Part shown: piece after piece, positions 36,937 to 47,557 of the stretch
Layout of the letters: each line of letters begins with the position of its first letter
Numbering within the stretch: position 1 is the first letter of the stretch
Source of the DNA: Sulfuricystis multivorans
GTDB taxonomy: Bacteria; Pseudomonadota; Gammaproteobacteria; Burkholderiales; Rhodocyclaceae
Assembly (NCBI RefSeq): GCF_003966565.1
Contig: NZ_AP018718.1
Location: 1,984,001 to 2,048,000 of the forward strand
Reading direction: 5' to 3'
DNA: 64,000 nucleotides
Position numbers and translations under genes: made by a program
The notes under the pieces: generated by a model
Told to the model about the DNA's origin: nothing
Databases searched by the model: none
Seen by the model: the letters and a program-made list of their open reading frames with translations, nothing else

Positions 36937-37439
36937 CACAGCCCCTCGTCGGCATCGTCATGGGATCGGATTCCGACTGGCCGGTGATGCAGGCCGCGGC
37001 ACGGGTGCTGGATGAATTCGGCGTGCCATATGAAGCCAAGGTCGTCTCGGCCCACCGAACACCCGATCTCCTTTTCGACTACGCTGCCAGCGCTTTCGAT
37101 CGCGGCCTGAAAGCGATCATCGCCGGCGCCGGCGGCGCGGCCCATCTGCCGGGCATGCTCGCGGCCAAGACCATCGTTCCTGTCTTGGGCGTGCCAGTGC
37201 CCTCGAAGCATCTGAATGGCCTCGACTCGCTGCTCTCCATCGTGCAGATGCCCAAGGGCGTGCCGGTATCGACCTTTGCGATCGGCGAGGCCGGTGCTAC
37301 CAATGCAGCCCTCACCGCCGTGGCGATTATCGCGACGGCCAATGACGCGCGCGGCAAGGAACTCGCGCAAAAGCTCGACGACTTCCGCGTCGGGCTGCGC
37401 GAGAAGGTACTGGCGATGAAGCTGGAGCTTTCCGCGTGA
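36933..37439 (+). CDS. purE: N5-carboxyaminoimidazole ribonucleotide mutase
   Basis: Class I PurE, 168 residues, which moves the carboxyl of N5-CAIR to give CAIR in purine synthesis. [30 protein letters not shown] and [16 protein letters not shown] are diagnostic. It overlaps folD and purK by 4 bp each. Confidence 0.96.
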   Translation: MTQPLVGIVMGSDSDWPVMQAAARVLDEFGVPYEAKVVSAHRTPDLLFDYAASAFDRGLKAIIAGAGGAAHLPGMLAAKTIVPVLGVPVPSKHLNGLDSLLSIVQMPKGVPVSTFAIGEAGATNAALTAVAIIATANDARGKELAQKLDDFRVGLREKVLAMKLELSA

Positions 37440-38584
37440 TTCTTCCTCCCGCCACGCTGGGCATGCTCGGCGGCGGCCAGCTCGGCCGCTTCTTCGTGAT
37501 CGCCGCGCACGAAATGGGCTACCGCGTCGTCGTGCTCGATCCCGATCCACACAGCCCCGCCGGCAGGATCGCCGACCTGCACATCCAGGCCGCCTATGAC
37601 GATATCGACGCGCTTGAGCAGCTCGCCGGCCAGTGTGCAGCGGTGACCACCGAGTTCGAGAACGTGCCCGCCGACACGCTGGCCTACCTCGCCAAATTCG
37701 TCACCGTGCGGCCGTCGGCCGAGGCCGTGGCCATCTGCCAGAACCGCAGCGCAGAGAAGGCGTTTCTGAAGAAACACGGCTTTCCGCACGCACCCTACGC
37801 CGACATCCGCACCGAGGCCGACCTGAAGAACGCCAATGCCGGTCTCTTCCCCGGCATCCTCAAGGTGGCGCGCTTCGGCTATGACGGCAAGGGCCAGGCG
37901 CGCGTCGCTTCGCGTGAGGAAGCGCTCAAAGCCTGGGCGAGCTTCCGCCACGAGCCCTGCGTGCTCGAGCAGCAACTGAAGCTCGACTATGAAGTTTCGG
38001 TGGTGCTCGCGCGCGACGAGGCGGGTCGGGTGAAGTGTTTCCCACCCGTCGAAAACAGCCACAGAAAGGGCATCCTCGACGTCTCGATCGCGCCGGCGCG
38101 CACCTCGGGCTGCTTGGCCGGCAACGCGGAAGAGATCGCCGAGGGCATCGCGCAAAAGATGGACTACGTCGGCACGCTCGGCGTCGAATTCTTCGTCGTG
38201 CACGGCCAGCTCTATGTGAATGAGATGGCGCCGCGCCCACACAATTCGGGCCACTACACGCTCGATGCCTGTGTCACCAACCAGTTCGAGCAACAGCTGC
38301 GCGCGCTCTGCGGCCTGCCGCTCGCCGATCCGCGCCAGCACTCGGCGGCCGTCATGGTCAATCTGCTCGGCGACATCTGGTACTGTGAGGACCCACATCA
38401 CGCCAAGGAGCCGGACTGGTCGCAGCTGCTCGCCATCCCGAATCTCAAGCTGCACCTCTACGGCAAACACCATCCCCGCCCGGGGCGCAAGATGGGGCAT
38501 TTCACCGTGATCGGCGCCAACGCCGAAGAAGTGCAAAAGTCGGCGCTGGCGGCACGGCACGCGATGGGGATCGGAGATGACTGA
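37436..38584 (+). CDS. purK: N5-carboxyaminoimidazole ribonucleotide synthase
   Basis: ATP-grasp enzyme of 382 residues that carboxylates AIR, the substrate of PurE. It has [22 protein letters not shown], the ATP-grasp [10 protein letters not shown] and the metal-binding [13 protein letters not shown]. The start is a GTG at 37436, in a GTGA overlap with purE. A 26-bp interspersed repeat supplies QKSALAARH at the extreme C-terminus, and the tsaC start lies 8 bp inside the end. Confidence 0.95.
   Translation: MILPPATLGMLGGGQLGRFFVIAAHEMGYRVVVLDPDPHSPAGRIADLHIQAAYDDIDALEQLAGQCAAVTTEFENVPADTLAYLAKFVTVRPSAEAVAICQNRSAEKAFLKKHGFPHAPYADIRTEADLKNANAGLFPGILKVARFGYDGKGQARVASREEALKAWASFRHEPCVLEQQLKLDYEVSVVLARDEAGRVKCFPPVENSHRKGILDVSIAPARTSGCLAGNAEEIAEGIAQKMDYVGTLGVEFFVVHGQLYVNEMAPRPHNSGHYTLDACVTNQFEQQLRALCGLPLADPRQHSAAVMVNLLGDIWYCEDPHHAKEPDWSQLLAIPNLKLHLYGKHHPRPGRKMGHFTVIGANAEEVQKSALAARHAMGIGDD
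38536..38560 (+). repeat. 26-bp interspersed coding repeat, copy 7 (purK 3' end)
   Basis: AAAGTCGGCGCTGGCGG then CACGGCAC, the same bases as the rsmE copy but read as KSALAARH. Confidence 0.7.
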
Positions 38585-39542
38585 AGCGCACCCGGACATC
38601 CAGCGCGCCGTCGACTTGCTCAAGGCCGGCGAATTGGTCGCCTTTCCGACCGAGACCGTCTATGGCCTCGGCGCCGATGCGAGAAATCCCGCCGCGGTGG
38701 CGAAGATCTTCGCCGTCAAGGGCCGGCCGGCCGACCATCCGCTGATCGTGCACATCCCGGATGCCTCGCATCTGCCGGCTTGGGCAGGCGAGGTATCGCC
38801 GGCCGCGCGCGCGGTGGCGGAAAAGTTCTGGCCTGGCCCGCTGACCCTGATCCTCAAGCGTCATCCCGACGTGCCGGATGTCGTCACCGGCGGACAGGAC
38901 ACGGTCGGCCTGCGCGTGCCGAACCATCCGCTCGCGCTCGAGCTGCTGCGCGCCTTCGGCGGCGGCATCGCGGCACCGTCGGCGAACAAGTATGGCCGCA
39001 TCAGCCCGACCACCGCGCAGCACGTCCGGGACGATCTCGGCGATGCGGTAGCGCTGATCCTCGATGGCGGCCCCTGCCAGGTCGGCATCGAATCGACGAT
39101 CGTCGACATGAGCAGCGAGCGCACCACGATCCTGCGTCCCGGCATGATCAGCGCTTTCGACCTCGGCATCTTCCTTGGCCGCATGCCGGCCGAGGTGGTC
39201 AATACCAGCTCCGTGAAAGCGCCCGGCTCGCATCTCGCCCATTACGCGCCGCGCACGCCGCTGCTCTTGGTGCCCGACGACACGGTGGCAGTCGCGGTGC
39301 GCACCGCGCTGGGCAAAGGCGAGAAAATCGCCGTGCTCGCCCCCTATCCGGCGCCGATCGAACACCCGCTGATCGTCGCCTGGCAGGTGGCGCCACGCGA
39401 TGCCGCGGCCTACGCGCACGCGCTGTATGCTACGCTGCGCACCCTGGATGGCGCCGGCGCCGACCTGATCATCGTGCAGCGGCCGCCTTGGCCCGCCGTC
39501 ATCGACCGGCTGATGCGCGCCTCGGCCGGCTCCGGCAGATAG
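38577..39542 (+). CDS. tsaC: L-threonylcarbamoyladenylate synthase, Sua5 type
   Basis: Makes threonylcarbamoyl-AMP for the t6A37 modification of tRNAs reading ANN codons. The 321 residues include the YrdC domain (GELVAFPTETVYGLGADA, GRPADHPLIVHI, FWPGPLTLIL, AAPSANKYGRISPTTAQHV) and a C-terminal Sua5 domain (SHLAHYAPRTPLLLV), so it is the long Sua5 form rather than short TsaC. It overlaps purK by 8 bp. Confidence 0.93.
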   Translation: MTEAHPDIQRAVDLLKAGELVAFPTETVYGLGADARNPAAVAKIFAVKGRPADHPLIVHIPDASHLPAWAGEVSPAARAVAEKFWPGPLTLILKRHPDVPDVVTGGQDTVGLRVPNHPLALELLRAFGGGIAAPSANKYGRISPTTAQHVRDDLGDAVALILDGGPCQVGIESTIVDMSSERTTILRPGMISAFDLGIFLGRMPAEVVNTSSVKAPGSHLAHYAPRTPLLLVPDDTVAVAVRTALGKGEKIAVLAPYPAPIEHPLIVAWQVAPRDAAAYAHALYATLRTLDGAGADLIIVQRPPWPAVIDRLMRASAGSGR

Positions 39543-39563
39543 ACACAAGGAGGAAAGCGAATC

Positions 39564-40181
39564 ATGAGCAAGATCGAAAAAGAACAGCCCGTCCATCACC
39601 CGCTGCCGACGGTGAAAGCCCCGCCGGGCACCGGCTTTTCCGAGCCCACGACATTCACGCCGGTGCGCGCCGACTCACCGGCGTTGAGCGTGATGACCGA
39701 CCTGAAACAGGTTTCCGCGGCGACGATCGGCCCCGACGTGCCGCTTGCCGTCGCCACCCAGACGATGATCTCGCGCGGCGTGCGCCTGCTCTTGGTCGTC
39801 AATCGCGACGACGAGGTGTTGGGCGTGATCACCGCGCGCGACACGACCGGCGAGCGGCCGATCCAGATGGTGCAGAAACTCGGCGGCAAGTTTGGCGATC
39901 TGTTGGTCAAGGATCTGATGTGTCCGCGCGAGGACATCGACCTGATCATGCTCGGCGACGTCCTGAAGGCCAAGGTCAGCGACGTGATCGACACGCTGCA
40001 GGCTTTGAAGCGCCAGCACGCGCTGGTCGGCGAACGCGATCCGCTCACCGGCCGGATGCGCATCCGCGGCATCTTCTCGGCCACGCAAATCGGCCGCCAG
40101 CTCGGCGCCCCGATCCAGACCTTCGATGTCGCCTCGACGTTTACCGAGATCGAAAGTTATCTCGCGCGGGACAATGGCTGA
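39564..40181 (+). CDS. CBS-domain protein
   Basis: Cytoplasmic 205-residue protein with a CBS pair. The first CBS covers about residues 60-105 (VPLAVATQTMISRGVRLLLVVNRDDEVLGVITARD), the second about 120-185 (DLMCPREDIDLIMLGDVLK...IRGIFSATQIGRQLG). No other domain is attached, so a nucleotide-sensing adaptor is likely. An AAGGAGG site precedes the ATG. It is convergent with the NorD-like gene; the two stop codons abut. Confidence 0.85.
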   Translation: MSKIEKEQPVHHPLPTVKAPPGTGFSEPTTFTPVRADSPALSVMTDLKQVSAATIGPDVPLAVATQTMISRGVRLLLVVNRDDEVLGVITARDTTGERPIQMVQKLGGKFGDLLVKDLMCPREDIDLIMLGDVLKAKVSDVIDTLQALKRQHALVGERDPLTGRMRIRGIFSATQIGRQLGAPIQTFDVASTFTEIESYLARDNG

Positions 40182-42245
40182 TCAATTCGTCAGCTTGCGG
40201 TAGATGTCGGCGATCTTGAGCGGCAGTTTCTTCACATCGTCGAGCACCGTGTAGGCCGCCGGGCCCATCATGTGCTTCAGATAATCGGCCCCTTGGCGGT
40301 CGATGGTGATGCAATAGCTGCGGATCCCCTGCTCGCGCGCTTCCTGCAGCGCGCGGCGCGTGTCTTCGATGCCATAGGTACCGCGATATTCGTCGCCGAA
40401 ATCGTCGGGGCGGCCATCCGAGAGCGTCACCAGAAGCTTGTGGCGCGCCGGCTGCGCAGCGAGCAGGCACGTTAGATGGCGGATCGCCACGCCCATGCGC
40501 GTGTAGTCCTTGGCCTCGATGCCGTCGATGCGCGCGCGCACCGTATCGTCATAAGGATCGGCGAAGTTCTTGATGCAGTAGATGTCGCAGCGCGTGCGCG
40601 TCCAGCCGGAAAAACCGTAGATCGCGTAGGCATCGCCGAGTTTTTCCAGCGCCTCGCAGAGCATCACCAGCGCCTCGCGCTCGGCATCATTGACCCAGCC
40701 CTTGGTCGAGCCGCTCATGTCGATCATGAACAGTGCCGCCAGGCTGCGTTCATTCCTGACGCGTCGGCAAAACAGCCGCGGCGAGGGTTCGGCGCCACTT
40801 TTGCGGTCATTGACCGCCTCGATCAGCGCATCGAGATCGATCTCCTCGCCCTCGCTCTGACGGCCGAGCATGCGATCCTCGCCGCGCAGCGCCTCGAAGC
40901 GGCGCTTCAGCTGCGCGATGAAATGGGCGTAACGCTGGCGTGTGGCGCGCACGAAGGCGCCGTCACCCGGCTTCACGTCCGTGACATAGACATGACACCA
41001 GCCGCGCCGGTAGGCGTTGCGATGGAAGTCCCACTCGTCATAGCGATGATCGGGCTCGCGGCTGTTCACCATTTCCGGCGCGCCCTCTTTCGGCCGGTCG
41101 TCGGGCGTCCACGGTGCATCCCCGGCGGGCGCGAGCGCCTCGGGCGGCACCTGGCCGAGATCCTGCAGCAGCGAAGCCGCCGCCGCGCGTGCCGCCTCCG
41201 GCAACTGCACGGCCTGGCCGTCGATATGCACTTCCAGCTCACCCGTCGCGGTGTTCATCGCGGCCGTGAATTCGTGGCCACCCGCCTCGCGCTTGCCCGC
41301 AGCGCCTTTCAGCGCACCGAGCGCCTTCCTCAGCGTCTCGGTGTCGCGCGCGATGCGCTCGTTGCGCACGCGCCAGGCGATCCCCGGTTCCAGCCGGGCA
41401 ATGAAAGTCGGCGCTGGCGGCACGGCGCCGGCGGCCATCAGACGCGCCAGCCAATCGAGCGAGACACGCACATCGGCGCCCTGCGCCTGCAATTCGGCCA
41501 ATGCAGGATGCAGCATCTGCGGCCAGGGCTCGCGCAGCTCGGCGAGCAACGCGCCCAGCCCCGGCAGATCGCGTGCAACACAAGCTTCCAGCCGCACTGC
41601 TTCGAGATGCTCAAGCCAAGTGAGCGCCTGCTCGCGCTCCGGCCAGCGTGACAGCGCCGCCTCCAGATCGACGTCAAAAGTGCCATAGCGTGTCTGCGCC
41701 CACAGCTGCACCGCCAGCCCCTGATAGGCGCGGCGGTTGTCCTCGGCATTGGCAAAGCGGGAAATGCGTTCGGGCAGATAGATCGTCTCGGTGTCCGTCC
41801 AGGGATGGCTACCCGCTTTCAGCGCCAGCGGCCGGCCGGAAAGCCCCAGCACGAACCGCGACAGGCGTGGTTCGACCTCGGCGAACTTCGCCGGCAGCCG
41901 GCCTTCGCGGGCGGCGAGGAAAGCGTCTACGTCGCGCAGGGTCTCGATCGCCGGCCGCAGCCCCTGCTTGTCGAATACATCGAGCCCCTGAATCACCCAG
42001 GCTTCGAAATCCTTTTCGCTGAAGCGCTCGAGCATTCCGGGCGCGAGCGTGGCGATCAGATAGGCGAGCTCGGTATTGGTCTTCGCCGCGCCGCGCGCGA
42101 CCCGCAGCACGAACTCCTGCTGGCGGCGCGGCAGTGCTTCGAGCATCGCCGCGAGCCGCTCGATCGAGCGGTGCGACGGCGAAGCGAACAGAAAGGCGTC
42201 GAGCAGTTCCTCGAGCTCGTGGGTGAACAGCTTTCTTGCGCTCAA
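40182..42245 (-). CDS. NorD/CbbO-type VWA-domain protein
   Basis: The 687-residue protein has a helical N-terminal two-thirds and a C-terminal von Willebrand A domain with the MIDAS pattern [11 protein letters not shown] near residue 500 and SDGRPDD near the end. Partner MoxR-type ATPases (CbbQ/NorQ) act with such proteins to remodel enzymes: CbbQO activates RuBisCO and NorQD inserts metal in nitric oxide reductase. No RuBisCO or nor gene is in the window, so the client is unknown. A 26-bp interspersed repeat encodes [10 protein letters not shown]. It overlaps the ATPase gene by 4 bp. Confidence 0.88.
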   Translation of the reverse strand: MSARKLFTHELEELLDAFLFASPSHRSIERLAAMLEALPRRQQEFVLRVARGAAKTNTELAYLIATLAPGMLERFSEKDFEAWVIQGLDVFDKQGLRPAIETLRDVDAFLAAREGRLPAKFAEVEPRLSRFVLGLSGRPLALKAGSHPWTDTETIYLPERISRFANAEDNRRAYQGLAVQLWAQTRYGTFDVDLEAALSRWPEREQALTWLEHLEAVRLEACVARDLPGLGALLAELREPWPQMLHPALAELQAQGADVRVSLDWLARLMAAGAVPPAPTFIARLEPGIAWRVRNERIARDTETLRKALGALKGAAGKREAGGHEFTAAMNTATGELEVHIDGQAVQLPEAARAAAASLLQDLGQVPPEALAPAGDAPWTPDDRPKEGAPEMVNSREPDHRYDEWDFHRNAYRRGWCHVYVTDVKPGDGAFVRATRQRYAHFIAQLKRRFEALRGEDRMLGRQSEGEEIDLDALIEAVNDRKSGAEPSPRLFCRRVRNERSLAALFMIDMSGSTKGWVNDAEREALVMLCEALEKLGDAYAIYGFSGWTRTRCDIYCIKNFADPYDDTVRARIDGIEAKDYTRMGVAIRHLTCLLAAQPARHKLLVTLSDGRPDDFGDEYRGTYGIEDTRRALQEAREQGIRSYCITIDRQGADYLKHMMGPAAYTVLDDVKKLPLKIADIYRKLTN
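41404..41429 (+). repeat. 26-bp interspersed coding repeat, copy 8 (in the NorD/CbbO-like gene)
   Basis: Antisense to the gene, which reads it as [10 protein letters not shown]; compare GAVPSAPSL in AceF. Confidence 0.7.
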
Positions 42246-43063
42246 AACACCGCCCGCACCAGATCGTCGAGGGTTTGCGTCATGTCGGGATCGTCGGTGA
42301 GCGCCCGCGCCACCGCCGCGCGCGCGGCGACGGCGGCCGCCATGCCGGCGTCGATCAGCTGTGCGGCATGCACCAAAAGCCGCGTGCTGGCGCCCTCGTC
42401 CAAGCCAGCGCCTTTCAGATTGCGGGTGAGCTGCCCGAGTTTGACGAGCTTTTTTGCCGTCTCCTCATCGACGCCGCCCTCGACGGCGACGATGCGCGCC
42501 TCGAGCTCGGCGGCCGGATAGTCGAATTCGAGCGCGACGAAGCGCTGGCGCGTCGAGGGCTTGATCTCCTTCAGCACGCTCTGGTAACCGGGGTTGTAAG
42601 AGATCACCAGCATGAACTCGGGCGGCGCCGGGATCAGCTCGCCGCGCTTGTCGACCGCCAGCGCGCGGCGCGAATCGGCGAGCGGGTGGATCACCACGGT
42701 GGTGTCCTTCCTCGCCTCGACGATCTCGTCGAGATAGCAGATCGCGCCGGCGCGTACCGCGGCGGTCAAGGGACCGTCGAGCCAGACTGTCTCGTCGCCG
42801 ACGATCAGATAGCGGCCGACCAGATCCGCGGTGGTCAGATCGTCGTGGCAAGCCACCGTCACCAGCGGCCGGCCGAGCTTCCAGGCCATGTATTCGACGA
42901 AGCGCGTCTTGCCGCAGCCGGTCGGACCCTTCAAGAGCACCGGCAGGCGCTTTTGCGCCGCAGCTTCGAATAGCGCGACTTCGTCGCCGACCGGCTGGTA
43001 ATGCGGTTCGGCGCCGACACGTTCCAGCTCGGGCGTGATGGTGCGTAGCTGTCGATGGTTCAT
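42242..43063 (-). CDS. CbbQ/NirQ/NorQ-type MoxR AAA+ ATPase
   Basis: The 273-residue ATPase has Walker [10 protein letters not shown] (residues 46-54), Walker [12 protein letters not shown], and the [21 protein letters not shown] segment typical of the CbbQ/NirQ/NorQ/GpvN family. It is coupled to the VWA protein by a 4-bp overlap and to the Uma2 gene upstream likewise. The three genes probably form one transcript. Confidence 0.92.
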   Translation of the reverse strand: MNHRQLRTITPELERVGAEPHYQPVGDEVALFEAAAQKRLPVLLKGPTGCGKTRFVEYMAWKLGRPLVTVACHDDLTTADLVGRYLIVGDETVWLDGPLTAAVRAGAICYLDEIVEARKDTTVVIHPLADSRRALAVDKRGELIPAPPEFMLVISYNPGYQSVLKEIKPSTRQRFVALEFDYPAAELEARIVAVEGGVDEETAKKLVKLGQLTRNLKGAGLDEGASTRLLVHAAQLIDAGMAAAVAARAAVARALTDDPDMTQTLDDLVRAVF

Positions 43064-43632
43064 TGCGCTTCGCTCACGTCCTCGACGTTTTCATACAGCG
43101 TCGCCGCATCGATCGTCACACCGATGCTCTGGAATTCGACCGGCTCGTCGCCAATGAATTCGTAGAGCACCCAACGGCCCTCGGCATTGCGCCGGAAAAC
43201 CTCGGTGCGCCTGGCATCGATGTCGATCAGCGCATATTCCTCCAGGGTGTCGATCAACCGGCAGGCGGCGAATTTCGCGCCACGGTCGAAGGCCGCGGTC
43301 GAATCGGAAAGCACCTCGACGATCAGCTTCGGATGGGCGAGCCACAGCGGCGTGGCGCGATCGCGCGCATCGCAGCTGACCATTACGTCAGGATAGAAGA
43401 CGGCATCGGCAGCATCGATGCGCAACTTCATGTCGGCGACGAACGCGCGGCAGGGCGTGCCGCGCAAGACAGATTTGAAGGCGGCGCCGAGGTTGAGCGT
43501 TACTTGCGCGTGCGCCTGGCGTACGGCGACCATCGCGAAGATCTCGCCGCGATAGTAGAAGTTGCGCTCGGGCTGCTTTCCCTCCCAGTCGAGATACTCG
43601 TCGAGGGACCATTTCGGTTGCGCTTGGTTCAT
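43060..43632 (-). CDS. Uma2 family (DUF820) PD-(D/E)XK nuclease-like protein
   Basis: The 190-residue protein has the Uma2 layout: [17 protein letters not shown], an [15 protein letters not shown] helix, YPDVMVSCD and [19 protein letters not shown] (the D...ExL pattern of the nuclease fold), and the late [17 protein letters not shown]. Family function is unproven. It is odd as the first gene of a CbbQ-NorD pair, to which it is joined by a 4-bp overlap. I start at the ATG at 43632; the frame is open upstream but without family similarity. Confidence 0.85.
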   Translation of the reverse strand: MNQAQPKWSLDEYLDWEGKQPERNFYYRGEIFAMVAVRQAHAQVTLNLGAAFKSVLRGTPCRAFVADMKLRIDAADAVFYPDVMVSCDARDRATPLWLAHPKLIVEVLSDSTAAFDRGAKFAACRLIDTLEEYALIDIDARRTEVFRRNAEGRWVLYEFIGDEPVEFQSIGVTIDAATLYENVEDVSEAQ

Positions 43633-43786
43633 CGTGCGTCTCCCCAAAAATCCGTACGCAATTATGCTCGATTCCTGCGCCGCGACGGAAACAGCCACCT
43701 TTTCATCGTGGATTACCGTAGCGGGATCAACGTAGAAAAAGTGGAATAATGGGACGAAGGCACAGGGCGCCGAGGAGGAAGATCTC

Positions 43787-44215
43787 ATGACACCACCGCC
43801 GATTTTCCTGGTCGAGGACAACCCGGTCGACCTCGATCTCACCTTGCGCGCTTTTTCGCGCCGCAAGCTCGTCAATCGCATCGAGGTGGCGCGCGACGGC
43901 GAGGAAGCGCTGGCCTGGCTGCCGCGCTGGCTCGCCGGTGAAGAAAAACCGGCGGTGATCCTGCTCGACTTGAAGCTGCCAAAGGTGCACGGCCTCGAGG
44001 TGCTCGCCGAGATCAAGCGTAAGCCGCCGCTCGCGCGCATCCCGGTGGTGATCCTGACCACCTCGAAGGACGACCGCGACATCACGACGGCCTATGATCT
44101 GGGCGCCAATTCCTACATCGTCAAGCCGGTCGATTTCGCCAAGTTCATCGAGGTCGCCACACAGATCGAGCTCTATTGGTGTGTTTTCAACGAATCACCG
44201 TTCCCGCGTACATGA
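43787..44215 (+). CDS. Single-domain response regulator (Rcp1 type)
   Basis: A REC domain alone, 142 residues: FLVEDNPVDLDLTLRAFSRR, phosphorylatable Asp61 in VILLDLKLPKVHG, the switch Thr in VVILTTSKDDRD and Lys in NSYIVKPVDF. The extended alpha1 region resembles Rcp1, the partner of phytochrome kinases. A GGAGGAAG site precedes the ATG, and AATAAT near 43753 may be a -10. It opens the five-gene sensory operon and overlaps the next gene. Confidence 0.9.
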   Translation: MTPPPIFLVEDNPVDLDLTLRAFSRRKLVNRIEVARDGEEALAWLPRWLAGEEKPAVILLDLKLPKVHGLEVLAEIKRKPPLARIPVVILTTSKDDRDITTAYDLGANSYIVKPVDFAKFIEVATQIELYWCVFNESPFPRT

Positions 44216-47200
44216 AGGTTCTCTACATCGAAGATTCCGCCGCCGCTGCCGATCTCGCCCGGCGGCATCTGGCGCGCCATGCGCCGCAGATCGCGCTCAC
44301 GCTGGCTCCGACGCTGGCCGAGGGACTTGCCCGGCTGGACGAAGGTTTCGATCTACTGCTCACCGACCTGCAGCTACCCGACGGTTCCGGGCTCGAAGCG
44401 CTGACCGAAGTGCGCGCGCGGCGGCTGCCGCTGGCGGTGGTCGTGCTCACCGCTTCGGGCGACCAGAATGCGGCGATCGCCGCATTGAAGGCCGGTGCCG
44501 ATGACTACCTGGTCAAACGCGCCGACTATCTCGACCGTCTGCCGCAAACCCTGCTCGCCGCGCGCGAGCGCTTCCTCGCCCATGCCGAACGGCGCACGCG
44601 CCCTTTGCACGTGCTCTATGTCGAACACAACGCCTTCGACGTCGACCTGCTGCAACGCCACCTCGCCGAACACGCGCCGCACATCCGTCTCGATGCCGTA
44701 GCGGACGCCCGAACGGCGCTTACCCGACTGCCCACAGGGCCTGAAACACCCTGCCCGTGGCAGGTGCTGCTGGTCGATTACCGGCTGCCGGGGCTCGATG
44801 GGCTGGAACTGGCGAAGATCGTGCGCGAAGAGCGGCGGCTGGACATCCCGATCGTGCTCGTCACCGGCCACGGCAGCGAGGAAGTGGCTGCCCAGGCACT
44901 GCATCTGGGCGTCGATGACTATCTGTCGAAACACGAAGGCTATCTTTACGAGATCGCCGCGGTGATCGAAAAGGTCGACCGTCAGGTCCACCTCGAACGC
45001 GAACGCCGGCGACTGGCCGAAACCAGTGCCCGGCTGGCGCATTTCATCGCGGCAAGCTCCGTCGTCCTCTATAGTCTGCGCTGGCAGGACGGCACGGTCA
45101 CGCCGGCCTGGGTGTCGGAAAACCTCGAGCGCTTGTACGGCTACCGCGTCGAAGAAGCCTTGTCGTCAGAGTGGTGGGAGGAACGCTTGCATCCGGCCGA
45201 CCGCGACAGCGCGCTCGGCGCGGTCTCGAGGCTTTTCGAGCGTGGTGCGCTCGAGCACGAATACCGCTTTCGCGCCGCGGATGGCCGCTACCGCTGGATC
45301 CGCGACAGCCTGCGCCTGGTGCGTGACGCGGAAGGACGGCCGCAGGAGATCGTCGGCGCCTGGCTCGACATCGGCGAAACCAAGCGCCGACAGCAGATCG
45401 ACGAAGCACGGCGCGCCACCCTCGACGCATTGATCGGCGAGCGGCCGCTCAAGGAAATTCTCGACGGCATCGCGCGCCGGCTCGAAGCGCTCGATGCCGA
45501 GCTGCGCGTCTCGATCCTGGTCGTCGATCCGCGCGATGGCCGCCTCTACACGCAGGCCGGTCCGAGTCTGCCGGACTTCTACAACGCCGCGGTCGATGGG
45601 CTGGAGATCGGCGAAGGGCGGGGTTCCTGCGGCAGCGCCGCGGCGCTGGGCCAAAACGTCATCGTCGCGGACATCGACACGCATCCCTACTGGGCGCCGT
45701 ATCGCGACATCGCCCATCGCGCCGACATCCGCGCCTGCTGGTCGGTGCCGTTATTCGAGGAAGGCGGCCAGGTGCTCGGCACCGTCGGCTGCTATTACGC
45801 CACGCCGCGCGCGCCAAGTGACAAAGATCTGGCATTGATCGAGGAATTCGCCCGGCTGGCGGCGCTCGCGGTGACCAAGGTGCGCGCCAACGAGCGCCTG
45901 CGCCAGGCGGCCGCGGTGTTCGCCGCGACGCGCGATGGCATCGTGATCACCGATCTGGCGCCGCGCATCCTCGCCGTCAATCGTGCCTGGAGCGAGATCA
46001 CCGGCTACTCGGAAGCCGAAGCGCTCGGCCAGAATCCGCGCATGCTGAAATCGGGCCGCCAGGACCGGCCGTTCTATCAGACGCTGTGGGCGACGCTGCG
46101 CCAGGCCGGTCACTGGCAGGGCGAGATCTGGAACCGGCGCAAGAACGGCGAGATCTATGCCGAATGGCTCAGCATCAGCACCATCTATGACGAACGCGGG
46201 CGGCCGACCAATTATGTCGGCGTGCTCACCGATCTGTCGCACCTGAAGGCGGTCGAAGAGAAGCTCGAACACCTCGCCCATCACGACATCCTCACCGACC
46301 TGCCGAACCGGCTGATGATGCAGGTGCGGCTCGCCGCCGCGCTCGAGCGCGCGCATCGCAGTCCGCAACGCTTGGCGACACTATTCGTCGATCTCGACCG
46401 CTTCAAGGACGTCAATGACAGTCTCGGCCATCCGGCCGGCGATGCGTTGCTCGTCGAAGTGGCCAAGCGGCTGCGCAGCCGGCTGCGCGAAGAGGATCTG
46501 CTCGCGCGCGTCGGCGGCGATGAATTCGTCGCGGTATTGGAAAACCTCGAAACGCCCGATCAGGCGGCCATCGTGGCGCGCGGTCTGATCGAGCAGCTGA
46601 CCGAGCCGTTTTTCATCAACGGCAGCGCGGTGTTCATCGGCGCTTCGATCGGCATCAGCCTGCACCCGGACGACGCCCAGGATGCCACCGAGTTGATCCA
46701 GCACGCCGACGCGGCGCTTTATCTCGCCAAGCAGGAAGGACGCAACACCTACCGCTTCCACACCGAGGCCTTGACCCGCGCGGCGCGCGAGCGGCTGACG
46801 CTGGAAACCCGCTTGCGCCAGGCGTTGGAGCATCAGGAGTTCGCGCTCCATTACCAGCCGCTCGTCGATCGCAACGGGCAGCCGTTCGGTGTCGAGGCCC
46901 TGATCCGCTGGCAGCCGCCAGGCGAGGAGATGGTAGCCCCGGCCCGCTTCATTCCGCTTGCCGAGGAAACCGGGCTGATCCTGCCGATCGGGCGCTGGGT
47001 GATCGAGACCGCCTGCCGGCAGATGGCCGCCTGGCGGCGCGCAGGGCTGCCGCTGCAAGCCTTGGCGGTGAATCTCTCGGCACGCCAGTTCGAGGATCCG
47101 CACCTGCCGACGCTGATCCGCTCGACGCTCGAAACCACCGGGCTGCCGGCCGACTGTCTCGAACTCGAGCTGACCGAGAGCCTGCTGATGAAGAACGTCG

Positions 47201-47553
47201 AACGCTCGCTGGCCGTGCTGCAAGAGTTCAAGGCGCTCGGCGTCAAGATCGCGATCGACGATTTCGGCACCGGCTATTCCTCGCTCGCCTATCTGCGGCG
47301 CTTCCCGGTCGATAAGCTGAAGATCGACCAAAGTTTCGTGCGTGATCTCGACGTCGATCCGAACGATCGCGAAATCGCCGCGACGATCGTCGCGATGGCG
47401 CGCAACCTCCACCTCGTCGTGCTCGCCGAAGGCGTCGAGAAATCGAGCCAATTCGAGATCCTCCACGGTTTCGGCTGCGACAGCTACCAAGGCTATCTGT
47501 TCGCCCGGCCGATGCCAGCGGACGATGTCCCCGCCTGGTGCGAAAAGCAGTAG
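44212..47553 (+). CDS. REC-REC-PAS-GAF-PAS-GGDEF-EAL cyclic-di-GMP protein
   Basis: The 1113 residues hold, in order, two receiver domains (VLYIEDSAAAADLARRHL with LLLTDLQLPDG; VLYVEHNAFDVDLL with VLLVDYRLPGLDG), a PAS domain (about 285-400), a GAF domain (about 405-560), a second PAS (about 570-690), GGDEF and EAL. RVGGDEF is intact and RxxD (REED) five residues before it is a c-di-GMP inhibition site. EALIRW, ELTESLL, IDDFGTGYSS and KIDQSFV are the phosphodiesterase motifs. Both activities look possible. There are no membrane segments. The start at 44212 overlaps the response-regulator stop. Confidence 0.93.
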   Translation: MKVLYIEDSAAAADLARRHLARHAPQIALTLAPTLAEGLARLDEGFDLLLTDLQLPDGSGLEALTEVRARRLPLAVVVLTASGDQNAAIAALKAGADDYLVKRADYLDRLPQTLLAARERFLAHAERRTRPLHVLYVEHNAFDVDLLQRHLAEHAPHIRLDAVADARTALTRLPTGPETPCPWQVLLVDYRLPGLDGLELAKIVREERRLDIPIVLVTGHGSEEVAAQALHLGVDDYLSKHEGYLYEIAAVIEKVDRQVHLERERRRLAETSARLAHFIAASSVVLYSLRWQDGTVTPAWVSENLERLYGYRVEEALSSEWWEERLHPADRDSALGAVSRLFERGALEHEYRFRAADGRYRWIRDSLRLVRDAEGRPQEIVGAWLDIGETKRRQQIDEARRATLDALIGERPLKEILDGIARRLEALDAELRVSILVVDPRDGRLYTQAGPSLPDFYNAAVDGLEIGEGRGSCGSAAALGQNVIVADIDTHPYWAPYRDIAHRADIRACWSVPLFEEGGQVLGTVGCYYATPRAPSDKDLALIEEFARLAALAVTKVRANERLRQAAAVFAATRDGIVITDLAPRILAVNRAWSEITGYSEAEALGQNPRMLKSGRQDRPFYQTLWATLRQAGHWQGEIWNRRKNGEIYAEWLSISTIYDERGRPTNYVGVLTDLSHLKAVEEKLEHLAHHDILTDLPNRLMMQVRLAAALERAHRSPQRLATLFVDLDRFKDVNDSLGHPAGDALLVEVAKRLRSRLREEDLLARVGGDEFVAVLENLETPDQAAIVARGLIEQLTEPFFINGSAVFIGASIGISLHPDDAQDATELIQHADAALYLAKQEGRNTYRFHTEALTRAARERLTLETRLRQALEHQEFALHYQPLVDRNGQPFGVEALIRWQPPGEEMVAPARFIPLAEETGLILPIGRWVIETACRQMAAWRRAGLPLQALAVNLSARQFEDPHLPTLIRSTLETTGLPADCLELELTESLLMKNVERSLAVLQEFKALGVKIAIDDFGTGYSSLAYLRRFPVDKLKIDQSFVRDLDVDPNDREIAATIVAMARNLHLVVLAEGVEKSSQFEILHGFGCDSYQGYLFARPMPADDVPAWCEKQ

Positions 47554-47557
47554 CCCG

